This document shows, in pieces, positions 44,251-52,810 of a stretch of DNA of 64,000 nt. How positions within the stretch are numbered: the stretch's first letter is position 1; every line of letters begins with the position of its first letter. The position numbers and the translations under genes are program-made. This DNA is from Streptomyces hygroscopicus subsp. hygroscopicus. Lineage in GTDB: Bacteria; Actinomycetota; Actinomycetes; Streptomycetales; Streptomycetaceae. The notes under the pieces were generated by a model. The model was not told the origin of the DNA, searched no databases, and saw only the letters and a list, made by a program, of their open reading frames with translations. Location of the stretch: positions 62,001 through 126,000 of the forward strand of contig NZ_BSSM01000007.1 of NCBI RefSeq assembly GCF_030269125.1. Direction: 5' to 3'.

Positions 44251-45915
44251 ATGAGCAGCGCGCCCCCACACCGCCTTCCCCTGGCCGGCACCCTCCGTCT
44301 CGGCCGGCCCTCGGACATCTGGTTCAAGCCCGCGCTGAGCGTGGTAGCCGCGGTCGCCCCGCCCAACCTGACCCTGCTGGCGCTCGGCCGCCTCGATCTG
44401 GCCGTGTACACGATGGCCGGGTCGCTGTGCGCGCTCTACGGCCACAACCGGCCCTACGCCGCGCGGGCACGGGCCCTGGTCTGGGTGGTGCTCGGCATGG
44501 TCGCCGGCGTCGCCGCCGCCCTGGTCACGGCCTCGCTCACCTCCGACGCCGTCATCCTCGTGACCGTCGGCGCCGTGCTGGCGGCGGCGCAGAAGGCCGT
44601 GTGCGACGCCACCCGGGTCGGGCCGCCCGGGAACGTGATCTTCACCTTCATCAGCTCCGCCTCCCTGTTCGCCCCGCAGACCCTCGGCGAGGTGCCGGGC
44701 CACCTCGCCCTCGCCCTCGCGGCCGGCGCCTGGTCCTGGCTGGTCGGCATGGCCCCCGGACTGGTCCGCCCGCACGGCCCCGAGCGCCGCGCCACCGCGC
44801 AGGCCCTGAACGCCACCGCCGCCTACGCCGAAACCCGCGGCACCGGCGAGGGGCACGCCGGTGCCCGCGCCGCCGGCGCCGCGGCCGTCCACGCCGCCTG
44901 GCAGTCGCTGCTCGCCGTCGGCGACCGCCCCGACGCCACCCGGCGCGCCCTGGAACGGCTCCTCGTGCGCGCCGAGGTCGCCCTCGCCGCGCCCGCCGAC
45001 ACCGACCCGGCACGGCTGCGCGCCTGGGCCCGCCAACTGCGCGGCCTCCGCCGCACCCTGAGCCTGGACATCCCCGGCGAGTACGCCGACGAACTCCTCG
45101 GCGTGGACACCGAACTGGCCCTGCCGCGCCCGTCGCTGCGCCGCCGCCTCGCGCCGCTCGCCCCCATCGCCGCCCGCACCGCGATCGGCTGCGCCCTCGC
45201 CGGGTACGCGTCCCTCGCCCTCGGTGTCGGCCGCCCCTACTGGGCCCTGGTCACCGCGGCCTCCCTCTACCAGGCCAACGTCACCCTCACCTGGCGCCGG
45301 GGCGTCCAGCGCGTCGTCGGCAACCTCGTCGGCGTCCTCGCCTTCGCCGCCCTCGCCCCGCTCGCCCACGCGAACGCGTTGGCCCTGGTGCTGTGCTGCG
45401 CCGCCCTGAACTTCGGCGCCGAGGCGCTGATCGGCCGCAACTACTGGCTCGGCAGCATCTGCGTCACCCCGATGGCCCTGCTCATCACCGAGTTCGCCCA
45501 CGTCCAGGACTCCGCCGAACTGATGACCGACCGGATCGCGGACACCCTGCTCGGCGCGATCGTCGGCTTCGTCGCGGCCGTCGCCGTCACCAACCGGCGC
45601 GCCGGCGACCGCCTGGAACAGGCGCTGACCGAGGTGGAACGCGCCCGCGAGGGCGCCGCCCGGCTGCTCGCCGAGGCGCGCCCCGACCCGCGCGCGCTGG
45701 ACGGGGCCCGCCGCGGACTCGCCTCCGCCCTGGTCGACCTGCGCGCCACGGCCGACGCCGCGGCCGGCGAGTGGTGGCAGCGCGCCCTGCCCCACGACCG
45801 GGTCGTGCTCGCCGAACAGTCCGGACACCGTACGCTCGCGGCGACGGTACGACGCCAGGGGCTCGCGCCGCGGCGGCACGACCCGGGCACGACGACGGAG
45901 GACATACGGCCATGA
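44251..45915 (+). CDS. FUSC-family exporter, MarR-coupled
   Basis: 554 aa. Two hydrophobic blocks (about 30-175 and 310-440) are separated by a helical cytoplasmic domain rich in Ala/Arg, with FYWALVTAASLYQANVTLTWRRGVQRVVGN (cited by parts; about residues 330-352) marking the second block. The architecture is that of full-length FUSC proteins such as aromatic acid exporters. The ATGA overlap with the MarR gene at 45912 implies translational coupling, a common drug-efflux arrangement. It is not closely similar in sequence to the other FUSC gene at 19873. Confidence 0.85.
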   Translation: MSSAPPHRLPLAGTLRLGRPSDIWFKPALSVVAAVAPPNLTLLALGRLDLAVYTMAGSLCALYGHNRPYAARARALVWVVLGMVAGVAAALVTASLTSDAVILVTVGAVLAAAQKAVCDATRVGPPGNVIFTFISSASLFAPQTLGEVPGHLALALAAGAWSWLVGMAPGLVRPHGPERRATAQALNATAAYAETRGTGEGHAGARAAGAAAVHAAWQSLLAVGDRPDATRRALERLLVRAEVALAAPADTDPARLRAWARQLRGLRRTLSLDIPGEYADELLGVDTELALPRPSLRRRLAPLAPIAARTAIGCALAGYASLALGVGRPYWALVTAASLYQANVTLTWRRGVQRVVGNLVGVLAFAALAPLAHANALALVLCCAALNFGAEALIGRNYWLGSICVTPMALLITEFAHVQDSAELMTDRIADTLLGAIVGFVAAVAVTNRRAGDRLEQALTEVERAREGAARLLAEARPDPRALDGARRGLASALVDLRATADAAAGEWWQRALPHDRVVLAEQSGHRTLAATVRRQGLAPRRHDPGTTTEDIRP

Positions 45916-46463
45916 CGGCGACGAACGGCACACCATCGCGGCGCGAGGCGCCGACGGCCGACACGGTCGCGGCGGTCGTACGGCAGTGGCGTGCCGTCCA
46001 TCCCGAACTGGACACCGGGCCGATGGAGGTCATCGGGAGGATCAACCGGTGCGCGGCGCTGCTCCAGCAGGCCGAGGACGCGCCGTTGCGCCGGGCCGGC
46101 CTCAGCCGCCCCGAGTTCGACCTCCTCGGCGCGCTGCGCCGCACCGGGCACGAGCTGACGCCGGGGGAACTGGCCCGGGAGACGTTCTCCTCCGGCGCTG
46201 CCGTCACCAAGCGGATCAAGCAGCTGACCGAGCGCGGGCTCGTCGAGAGGCGGGGCGACACCCGCGACCGCCGCGTCGCCCACGTCCGCCTCACCGACGC
46301 CGGCCGCGCCCTGGTCGACGGCGTCCTGCCCGAACAGCTCTCCTACGAGACCGCCGTCCTCTCGGTGCTGGCCCCCGAAGGCAGGGACGACCTCGCCGCT
46401 CTGCTGGCCGAACTGCTCACCCGCCTGGAGGGCCGCATGGGAGCGCTGCGGACCGGGGGCTGA
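45912..46463 (+). CDS. MarR-family transcriptional regulator
   Basis: 183 aa, overlapping the FUSC stop by 4 bases. The winged helix is LSRPEFDLLGALRRTGHELTPGELARETFSSGAAVTKRIKQLTERGLVERRGDTRDRRVAHVRLTDAGR (cited by parts; residues about 64-133), with the wing Asp-Arg-Arg conserved. It is expected to dimerise through its N- and C-terminal helices and to bind the dyad at 44216-44233. The inducing ligand is probably a substrate of the exporter. Confidence 0.88.
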   Translation: MTATNGTPSRREAPTADTVAAVVRQWRAVHPELDTGPMEVIGRINRCAALLQQAEDAPLRRAGLSRPEFDLLGALRRTGHELTPGELARETFSSGAAVTKRIKQLTERGLVERRGDTRDRRVAHVRLTDAGRALVDGVLPEQLSYETAVLSVLAPEGRDDLAALLAELLTRLEGRMGALRTGG

Positions 46464-46478
46464 GCACGGCACGGGGTC

Positions 46479-46871
46479 CTACACGCCCGGACGGTGTCGC
46501 AGCGGATGGTCCGCCGGGACCTCCACGAGGACGATGCGCGTGCCGTCCGGATCGGCGAGCCACATCTCGATCAGACCCCAGGGCTCCCGGACCGGTGGAC
46601 GGGTGATCTCGACGCCCTTCCCCCGCAACTCCTCGTGTGCCGCCCGCACGTCCTCGACCTGCATCCACAGCGCCACGGACGGCGACGGCGGGGCCGACCC
46701 CCGGCCGGAGACCTCCAGGAACCCCCCGCCCAGGAAGTACACCGTCCCGCGCTCCGGTCCCGTGCCGAACTCGCGGTACACGGGCAGGCCGAGCCGCTCG
46801 CCGTAGAACGCGCGGGACCGCTCGGGATCGGTGGGCCGCAGAAGTGTCCGACTGCTGAGTACGTGCACCAT
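46479..46871 (-). CDS. VOC-family (glyoxalase-type) protein
   Basis: 130 aa from ATG 46871. Two beta-alpha-beta-beta-beta modules: LLRPTDPERSRAFYGERLGLPVYREFG and LWMQVEDVRAAHEELRGKGVEIT, ending in DPDGTRIVLVEVP. The size and motifs suit glyoxalase/bleomycin-resistance/dioxygenase proteins; metal ligands cannot be fixed without alignment. It converges with the MarR gene across 15 bp. Confidence 0.85.
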   Translation of the reverse strand: MVHVLSSRTLLRPTDPERSRAFYGERLGLPVYREFGTGPERGTVYFLGGGFLEVSGRGSAPPSPSVALWMQVEDVRAAHEELRGKGVEITRPPVREPWGLIEMWLADPDGTRIVLVEVPADHPLRHRPGV

Positions 46872-46943
46872 ACAGGCGGATCCTAGTGGCACAGTTACCC
46901 TCGAACCTGGCTCAGCCACGCCCGAGATCGGAGAACCGCCCCC

Positions 46944-47486
46944 ATGCACAGCGCCGCCGCCCCCGGCCTCACCTTCCGAGACGCCACCGACGCCGACGTC
47001 GACGAGCTGGTCGTGCTGATCGAGTCGGCGTACCGCGGGGACGCCAGCCGGGCCGGGTGGACCACGGAGGCGGACATCCTGGAGGGCAGGCGCACCGACC
47101 CCGAGGGCGTCCTCCAGGTGATCAAGTCGCCGGACAGCCGTCTGCTCACCGTCGAGCGCGACGGCCGTATCGTCGCCTGCTGCCAGCTCGAACACCGCGG
47201 CGACCACGCCTACTTCGGCATGTTCGCGGTCAACCCCACCCTCCAGGGCGAGGGCCTCGGCAAGACCGTCATCGCGGAGGCCGAGCGCCAGTGCCGCGGG
47301 GCATGGGGCGTCGGCGAGATGCACATGACCGTGATCTCCGTACGGGAAGACCTGATCGCCTGGTACAAGCGCCGCGGCTACCGCCGTACGGGACGGATGT
47401 CCCCGTTCCCGTACGGCGACGAGCGCTTCGGCATCCCGCAGCGCCCCGACCTGGAGTTCGAGCTGCTGGTCAAGAAGCTCGGCTGA
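46944..47486 (+). CDS. GNAT-family N-acetyltransferase
   Basis: 180 aa, ATG 46944. The GNAT core is clear: motif A FGMFAVNPTLQGEGLGKTVIAEAERQCR with the QGxGxG/A acetyl-CoA loop at about residue 99-104, preceded by RIVACCQLEHRGDHAYF and followed by IAWYKRRGYRRTGRMSPFPYG. The substrate is unknown. Confidence 0.9.
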   Translation: MHSAAAPGLTFRDATDADVDELVVLIESAYRGDASRAGWTTEADILEGRRTDPEGVLQVIKSPDSRLLTVERDGRIVACCQLEHRGDHAYFGMFAVNPTLQGEGLGKTVIAEAERQCRGAWGVGEMHMTVISVREDLIAWYKRRGYRRTGRMSPFPYGDERFGIPQRPDLEFELLVKKLG

Positions 47487-47489
47487 ACC

Positions 47490-47525
47490 CGCGGGGCCCC
47501 CACCCCGTCCGGCCGGGGCCCCGCG
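47490..47525. terminator. Bidirectional terminator hairpin
   Basis: Perfect 11-bp arms CGCGGGGCCCC (47490-47500) and GGGGCCCCGCG (47515-47525) with a 14-nt loop, between the convergent GNAT and GDPD genes. Confidence 0.75.
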
Positions 47526-47529
47526 CCGC

Positions 47530-48213
47530 CTACGCCGTGAACCGGCCCGTGCGCTTGATCTCCGGGAAGTCCGTGGTCGCCCCGTCGAGTTCGAGCGCGC
47601 GGACCAGCCGCAGATGTTCCTGCGTGTTGACCGTCCAGCCGATGATCCGCAACCCGGCCGCGCGCGCGTGTTCGACGGTCTCCAGGGTGATCCGGCGGAT
47701 GTCCAGACACAGGGTCGGCGCGCCCACCGCGACCGCGCGCCCGACCACCTCGGGGCCGTAGCGCCCGGCGATCAGCGCGGTGCGCACCCCGGGCACCAGC
47801 CGCGCGATCTCGGCGACCGCCTCGTCGTGGAACGAGGAGACCTCCACCCGCCCGACCAGATCCCGCTCCAGCATCACCCGGGCCAGCTCCCGCGCCGCCG
47901 CCACGTCCTTGATCTCGGCCTGGAGCGGCGTCCCCACCGCGTCCAGGACCTCCTCGAACACCGGTACCCGCTCGCCGCGCCCGGCGTCGAGCGCGCGCAG
48001 CTCGGAGAGGGTCTTCTCGGCGATCGGCCCGGAGCCGTCGGTCGTGCGGTCCACCTCGGCGTCGTGCATGACGACCAGGGCGCCGTCCTTGCTCAGATGG
48101 AGATCCAGTTCGATCAGGTCGAGGCCGGCCCGCTGCGCGGCCACGAAGGAACGAAGGGTGTTCTCGGGCTCGACACCCATGACCCCGCGGTGACCGATGG
48201 TAAGGAAGTTCAA
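47530..48213 (-). CDS. Glycerophosphodiester phosphodiesterase family protein
   Basis: 227 aa, ATG 48213. IGHRGVMGVEPENTLRSF (catalytic HRG plus EN), ELDLHLSKDGALVVMHD (metal-binding Glu, Asp and the second catalytic His) are intact, so the GDPD TIM barrel is likely active. No signal peptide, so it acts in the cytoplasm on glycerophosphodiesters, releasing glycerol-3-phosphate. Confidence 0.93.
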   Translation of the reverse strand: MNFLTIGHRGVMGVEPENTLRSFVAAQRAGLDLIELDLHLSKDGALVVMHDAEVDRTTDGSGPIAEKTLSELRALDAGRGERVPVFEEVLDAVGTPLQAEIKDVAAARELARVMLERDLVGRVEVSSFHDEAVAEIARLVPGVRTALIAGRYGPEVVGRAVAVGAPTLCLDIRRITLETVEHARAAGLRIIGWTVNTQEHLRLVRALELDGATTDFPEIKRTGRFTA

Positions 48214-48500
48214 GGTTCGACTCGCTTCCGTCGACGGCGTCTCGGCACGCGCGGCGACGGGCGGACGCCATCGTCCGTGCGGGCAGGTCGCAGCCTAACG
48301 GCCGCGACCCGGGATGAACCCGCATGCGCGCGGACGATCTGGGCGCGCCCCGGGCGGTGACTGGCCGCCGCCCCGTCGCGGCATCACCCACGCGTGGGCG
48401 AGTCTTCGCGCCCTTGACAGGCCGGATTCCGTCCCTCCCGAGCCCTCCGGCCCGACGGTCGAAAGTGAGCGCCGTCACGGTTTACGGCAGGAAAAATGTC

Positions 48501-48572
48501 GGTGACCATGTCACCAGACAGAAAAATCTCCTGCGCTGCCTCTTGATGGGGGAATCGGGGTATGCATACGGT
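48501..48572 (+). promoter_or_regulatory. Promoter and dyads ahead of DUF6421 operon
   Basis: The 394-bp gap 48214-48607 holds no gene. GGTGAC-CAT-GTCACC (48501-48515) is a perfect-armed dyad flanked by two GAAAAAT stretches. Downstream, TTGATG (48543-48548), 18 bp and TACGGT (48567-48572) look like a promoter whose -10 is overlapped by the perfect palindrome GTATGCATAC (48560-48569). GGAGG at 48596-48600 is the ribosome site of the following gene. Confidence 0.5.
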
Positions 48573-48607
48573 GTCCATACGCGAGGTTCTCCCGTGGAGG
48601 ATGGAAA

Positions 48608-50005
48608 ATGACGGAAATTCTTGTGCAGCCGGGTGTGAAGGGGCAGGTTTCTTCGCAGGCCAGGGTGGTTGAGCACCCCGCCTGGCCCGTGCTCAAGGAT
48701 GCCGTGGAACAGATTCGGCCATGGCAGTCGGCGGACGGCTCCATCGACTTCGACGCCGAGGGCGCGCCGGCCAAGGCCGTCGCCGAGGCCGCCGTACGCC
48801 GTGTCGCCGAGGCCGTCGAGCAGCTCTCGCCGCTCCTGCCGTACGACGCGGCGTACCACGAGGCCCTGGTGAAGGACCTGCGCCGCTGGGCCGAGGGCGG
48901 CTTCGAGGTGCCGGACTTCCTGGACTCCCTGCTGGCCTTCCACCCCGCGGCGCACCGCGAGGACGGCCTCCAGCACCTGGTCGTCTTCCCCATGTACACG
49001 CAGAACGGCAACCTGGACCGCAACCTGGAGGCGGTCGTGCTGCGCATGGTCTGGCCCGAGTGGCTGGCCGAGCTGGAGCGCACGCGCTACGACAACCCGC
49101 TGTTCTGCGGCATCACCTTCGAGGACTTCACCTCGGGCTACGACACCAACTCGGCCGTCCTCTTCCCGGAGACCATCGCCGTCCGTGAGGCGCCGGAACG
49201 TTTCTCTTGGGGTGGCATCTTCTGCGACCGCGAGGCGGCCCGCTTCCGCCGGGTCACCGAGGCCGCCGTCGGCATCCTGGGTCTCGAACTGCCCGAGGAC
49301 ATCGCCGCGATGGTCCACGACCAGAAGCGCTGCGAAGAGGCCTTCGTGCTCTGGGACATGGTCCACGACCGCACCCACAGCCACGGTGACCTGCCGTTCG
49401 ACCCGTTCATGATCAAGCAGCGCCAGCCGTTCTGGATGTACGGCCTGGAGGAGCTGCGCTGCGACCTCACCGCCTTCAAGGAGGCCGTGAAGCTCGAGGC
49501 GGACGGCGTCCCGCAGGCGCGTGACGTGCAGTACGCGGTGCTCTTCGACCGCATGTTCCGCTTCCCCGTCACCGGCGACCGCGTGCGCAACTACGACGGC
49601 CTCGGCGGCCAGCTGCTCTTCGCCTACCTGCACAAGCACGACGTCGTGCGCTGGACGGACAACAAGCTGTCCATCGACTGGGAGCGCGCCCCGCAGGTCA
49701 CCAACCAGCTGTGCGCCGAGATCGAGACGCTGTACCGGGACGGCATCGACCGCCCCAAGCTCGTGCACTGGTTCGCCGGCTACCAGCTGGTGTCCGAGTA
49801 CCTCGCCCCGCACCCCGGCTCCAAGTGGGCCAAGGGCCCGGACGCCCTGGACCTGACCCTGCCGCCGCGCAAGCTGGTCGACGACGTGCTCCCGGACGAG
49901 TTTCCGCTGAGCATGTTCTTTGAAGCCCTGTCCAAGAAGCTGAAGAATGTGATCGCCTCTACCAAGGGCATCACGGCGGACGCCGCCGAGCGGCTCGCCG
50001 CGTGA
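48608..50005 (+). CDS. DUF6421 family protein
   Basis: 465 aa, ATG 48608. The protein is soluble and acidic, with conserved-looking stretches FPMYTQNGNLDRNLEAVVLRMVWP, SGYDTNSAVLFPETIAVRE, FVLWDMVHDRTHSHGDLPFDPFMIKQR and LFDRMFRFPVTGDRVRNYDGLGG (cited by parts). The HDRTHSHGD cluster looks like a metal site. Function is unknown. In streptomycetes DUF6421, an SDR and a threonine-aldolase gene recur together, which suggests steps of one small pathway. Confidence 0.85.
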   Translation: MTEILVQPGVKGQVSSQARVVEHPAWPVLKDAVEQIRPWQSADGSIDFDAEGAPAKAVAEAAVRRVAEAVEQLSPLLPYDAAYHEALVKDLRRWAEGGFEVPDFLDSLLAFHPAAHREDGLQHLVVFPMYTQNGNLDRNLEAVVLRMVWPEWLAELERTRYDNPLFCGITFEDFTSGYDTNSAVLFPETIAVREAPERFSWGGIFCDREAARFRRVTEAAVGILGLELPEDIAAMVHDQKRCEEAFVLWDMVHDRTHSHGDLPFDPFMIKQRQPFWMYGLEELRCDLTAFKEAVKLEADGVPQARDVQYAVLFDRMFRFPVTGDRVRNYDGLGGQLLFAYLHKHDVVRWTDNKLSIDWERAPQVTNQLCAEIETLYRDGIDRPKLVHWFAGYQLVSEYLAPHPGSKWAKGPDALDLTLPPRKLVDDVLPDEFPLSMFFEALSKKLKNVIASTKGITADAAERLAA

Positions 50006-50052
50006 CTGACGGCGTACCGCCCACACACACCACTGCTGAAGAGGGGAAGATC

Positions 50053-50817
50053 ATGGGGAACGGGTCGAACGGGGCGCTCAGCGGTGCGGTGATCGCGGTG
50101 GCCGGCGCGGGCGGACCCGCCGGCCGGGCGACGCTGCTGCGCCTGGCCGAGGCCGGGGCGACCGTCGTCGGAGCGGACAACGACCCGCAGCGTCTGTCGG
50201 AGGCCGTGGACGCGGCCCGCTACGCCTCCGGCGGCGCCACGGTCACGGGCGACACCGTGGACCTCCTCGACCTGCAGTCCACCCGTGAGTGGGCCGGGCG
50301 CATCGAGAAGGACTTCGGCCGCGTCGACGGCCTGGTGCACCTGGTCGGCGGCTGGCGCGGCAGCGAGACCTTCACGAAGACCAGCCTCGACGACTGGGAC
50401 TTCCTGGAGCTGCTGCTGGTGCGCACCGTGCAGCACACCTCGCTCGCCTTCCACGAGGCCCTCCAGCGCAGCGAGCGCGGCCGCTACGTCCTGATCAGCG
50501 CCGCCGGCGCGTCCAAGCCCACCGCGGGCAACGCCGCGTACTCCGCGGCCAAGGCCGCCGCCGAGGCGTGGACGCTGGCCATGGCCGACTTCTTCCGCAA
50601 GGCGGGCAAGGCGGAGGGCGCCGAGGGTCCGACGTCGGCGGCTACGATCCTGGTGGTCAAGGCGCTGGTGCACGACGCGATGCGCGCCGAACGCCCCAAC
50701 GCGAAGTTCGCGGGCTTCACGGACGTCAAGGACCTGGCCGAGGCCATCGAGGGCGTCTGGAGCAAGTCCGCCGCCGAGTTGAACGGAAACCGTCTGTGGC
50801 TGACCGAGAAGCCGTGA
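50053..50817 (+). CDS. Short-chain dehydrogenase/reductase
   Basis: 254 aa, ATG 50053 with GAGGGGAA. The cofactor loop is AGAGGPAG (17-24) and the catalytic residues Ser149, Tyr163 and Lys167 are present (LISAAG, YSAAK). The Asp at about residue 42 (GADND) favours NAD(H). The coenzyme loop has an unusual Gly-Gly-Pro-Ala spacing. The gene lies 47 bp after DUF6421 and overlaps the threonine aldolase start in a GTGA junction. Confidence 0.87.
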   Translation: MGNGSNGALSGAVIAVAGAGGPAGRATLLRLAEAGATVVGADNDPQRLSEAVDAARYASGGATVTGDTVDLLDLQSTREWAGRIEKDFGRVDGLVHLVGGWRGSETFTKTSLDDWDFLELLLVRTVQHTSLAFHEALQRSERGRYVLISAAGASKPTAGNAAYSAAKAAAEAWTLAMADFFRKAGKAEGAEGPTSAATILVVKALVHDAMRAERPNAKFAGFTDVKDLAEAIEGVWSKSAAELNGNRLWLTEKP

Positions 50818-51884
50818 ACCCTCCCAGGACCGACGCGCGTCGTCATCACGACCCGGAGGTCCGCGGTTTCGCCAGTGACAACTACGCCGGGGCGCATCCG
50901 GAGGTGCTGGCCGCCCTGGCCCTGGCCAACGGCGGCCACCAGGTGGCCTACGGCGAGGACCAGTACACCGAGAACCTCCAGCGGATCATCCGCAGCCACT
51001 TCGGTGCCACCGCGGAGGCATTCCCGGTCTTCAACGGCACCGGCGCGAACGTGGTCGCGCTCCAGGCGGTCACCGACCGCTGGGGCGCGGTGGTCTGCGC
51101 CGAGAGCGCGCACATCAACGTGGACGAGGGCGGGGCGCCCGAGCGGATGGGCGGCCTGAAGCTGCTCACCGTGCCCACGCCGGACGGCAAGCTCACGCCC
51201 GAACTGATCGACCGGCAGGCCTGGGGCTTCGAGGACGAGCACCGGGCGATGCCGCAGGTCGTCTCGATCACCCAGTCGACCGAGCTGGGTACGCTCTACA
51301 CGCCCGAGGAGATCCGCGCGATCTGTGAGCACGCCCACGCACACGGCATGACGGTGCACCTGGACGGCTCCCGGATAGCCAACGCGGCCGCCTCCCTGGA
51401 CGTGCCGATGCGCACGTTCACCAGCGCGGTCGGTGTCGACATCCTCTCGCTCGGCGGGACGAAGAACGGCGCCGTGTTCGGCGAGGCGGTCGTGGTCCTC
51501 AACCAGGACGCCGTGCGCAAGATGAAGCACCTGCGCAAGCTGTCCATGCAGCTCGCCTCCAAGATGCGCTTCGTCTCGGTGCAGTTGGAGGCCCTGCTGG
51601 CCAAGGACCTGTGGCTGCGCAACGCCCGGCACGCCAACGAGATGGCCCAGCGGCTGGCCGAGGGCGTGCGCGCGGTGCACGGTGTCGAGATCCTCTACCC
51701 GGTGCAGGCCAACGGCGTCTTCGCCCAGCTCCCGCACGACGTGAGCGAGCGGCTGCAGAAGCGCTTCCGCTTCTACTTCTGGGACGAGGCCGCCGGGACC
51801 GTGCGCTGGATGTGCTCCTTCGACACCACGGAGGAGGACGTCGACACCTTCGTGGCGGCCGTCAAGGAGGAGATGGCGCGCTGA
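50814..51884 (+). CDS. Low-specificity threonine aldolase-family PLP enzyme
   Basis: 356 aa from GTG 50814, overlapping the SDR stop. FASDNYAGAHPEVLAAL is the family opening; VHLDGSRIANAAASL holds the PLP-binding Asp; LSLGGTKNGAVFGE contains Lys217, the Schiff-base lysine. L-threonine and L-allo-threonine are cleaved to glycine and acetaldehyde by characterised members; substrate range may be broader. It is third in the DUF6421 operon. Confidence 0.9.
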   Translation: MNPPRTDARRHHDPEVRGFASDNYAGAHPEVLAALALANGGHQVAYGEDQYTENLQRIIRSHFGATAEAFPVFNGTGANVVALQAVTDRWGAVVCAESAHINVDEGGAPERMGGLKLLTVPTPDGKLTPELIDRQAWGFEDEHRAMPQVVSITQSTELGTLYTPEEIRAICEHAHAHGMTVHLDGSRIANAAASLDVPMRTFTSAVGVDILSLGGTKNGAVFGEAVVVLNQDAVRKMKHLRKLSMQLASKMRFVSVQLEALLAKDLWLRNARHANEMAQRLAEGVRAVHGVEILYPVQANGVFAQLPHDVSERLQKRFRFYFWDEAAGTVRWMCSFDTTEEDVDTFVAAVKEEMAR

Positions 51885-51903
51885 GCCAGGCGCCTGGATG
51901 GCT

Positions 51904-51962
51904 GCATAGGTATGCGGTCACCTGGAAAGTCATTGACTGTCGGGTGATCGCGTACCTATGCT
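51904..51962 (+). promoter_or_regulatory. Transglutaminase promoter with 19-bp inverted repeat
   Basis: TTGACT (51933-51938), an 18-bp spacer and TATGCT (51957-51962) form a promoter, placing transcription start at about 51969-51970, next to the ATG at 51971. Two arms (51904-51922 and 51943-51961) match at 17 of 19 positions, with both mismatches becoming G-U pairs in RNA, and enclose 20 bp. Each arm itself carries a short dyad (GCATA-GG-TATGC on the left). It may serve as an operator, as a terminator for the upstream operon or both. Confidence 0.65.
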
Positions 51963-51970
51963 CTGCGAGC

Positions 51971-52561
51971 ATGCAGCTGATCCAGGAAACCGCGGACCTC
52001 TCCGCTTATCTGGCCGCCGACGAGGTCATCGACCATCACCATCCGATGGTTCGGGAGACGGCCGCGCGGCTGGCCGCCGAGGCGACCGACTCGTATGCCT
52101 ATGCGCGCCTTGCCTATGAGTTCGTCCGGGACACCATCCCGCACTCGGCCGACACCGGCGATCTCCGCGTCACCTGGCGCGCCTCCGACGTGCTCGCGCG
52201 CCGCACGGGCATCTGCCACGCCAAGGCGCACGCGCTGACGGCCCTGCTGCGCGCGGAGGACATCCCGACGGCCCTGTGCTATCAGCGCCTGCGCGACGAC
52301 GGGGGCGCCCACGTGCTGCACGGCCTGGTGGCCGTCCGCTTCCACGGCGCATGGCACCGCCAGGACCCGCGCGGCAACAAACCCGGTGTCGACGCGCGGT
52401 TCTCCCTGACCGGCGAACGGCTCGCCTGGATTGCGGACCCGGCCGCGGACGAACGGGACCACCCGACGCTGTACGCCACCGCACACCCGGCCGTCCTCGA
52501 CGCCCTGCGTACCGCCCCCGACCGCGAGGCCCTGGGGAGGACGCTGCCGAGCACCCTGTGA
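51971..52561 (+). CDS. Transglutaminase-like (papain-fold) protein
   Basis: 196 aa, apparently leaderless. RTGICHAKAHALTALLRA holds the nucleophilic Cys, GAHVLHGLVAVRFHGAWHRQDPRGN the His and Asp, in the order of the transglutaminase-like superfamily. It has no signal peptide, so it is cytoplasmic. Such proteins may be proteases, peptide amidases or inactive binders. It follows the DUF6421-SDR-aldolase operon but has its own promoter. Confidence 0.85.
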   Translation: MQLIQETADLSAYLAADEVIDHHHPMVRETAARLAAEATDSYAYARLAYEFVRDTIPHSADTGDLRVTWRASDVLARRTGICHAKAHALTALLRAEDIPTALCYQRLRDDGGAHVLHGLVAVRFHGAWHRQDPRGNKPGVDARFSLTGERLAWIADPAADERDHPTLYATAHPAVLDALRTAPDREALGRTLPSTL

Positions 52562-52791
52562 CCTCCCCGGCACGACCCGCGGGGGAGCGGCGGGGGAAGC
52601 GGCCGGCGGTGCTCGCCGTCGTCCCGCGCGGCATCGCGGCCCCGTCGGCGGGAACGCGGAGGCGGCGACCGACGCCCGCCGCGCACCCCGCTTTCCACCA
52701 ACGCCGCATCGCCCGGCCCCCGCAGGGCGGCCGGCAGCCGAGAGCCGGCCGGCCCTCCCGTCATGACCGGGCGCCTCGGCGGGTGGGCGGC
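52562..52791. other. Gene-free gap after transglutaminase
   Basis: I see no coding region or striking motif here, apart from the hairpin at its right end. Confidence 0.5.
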
Positions 52792-52810
52792 CACACCGCA
52801 GGACGGTGTG
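52792..52810 (-). terminator. Terminator hairpin of acyltransferase gene
   Basis: CACACCG-CAGGA-CGGTGTG: a perfect 7-bp stem with a 5-nt loop immediately 3' of the acyltransferase stop at 52811. Confidence 0.6.
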
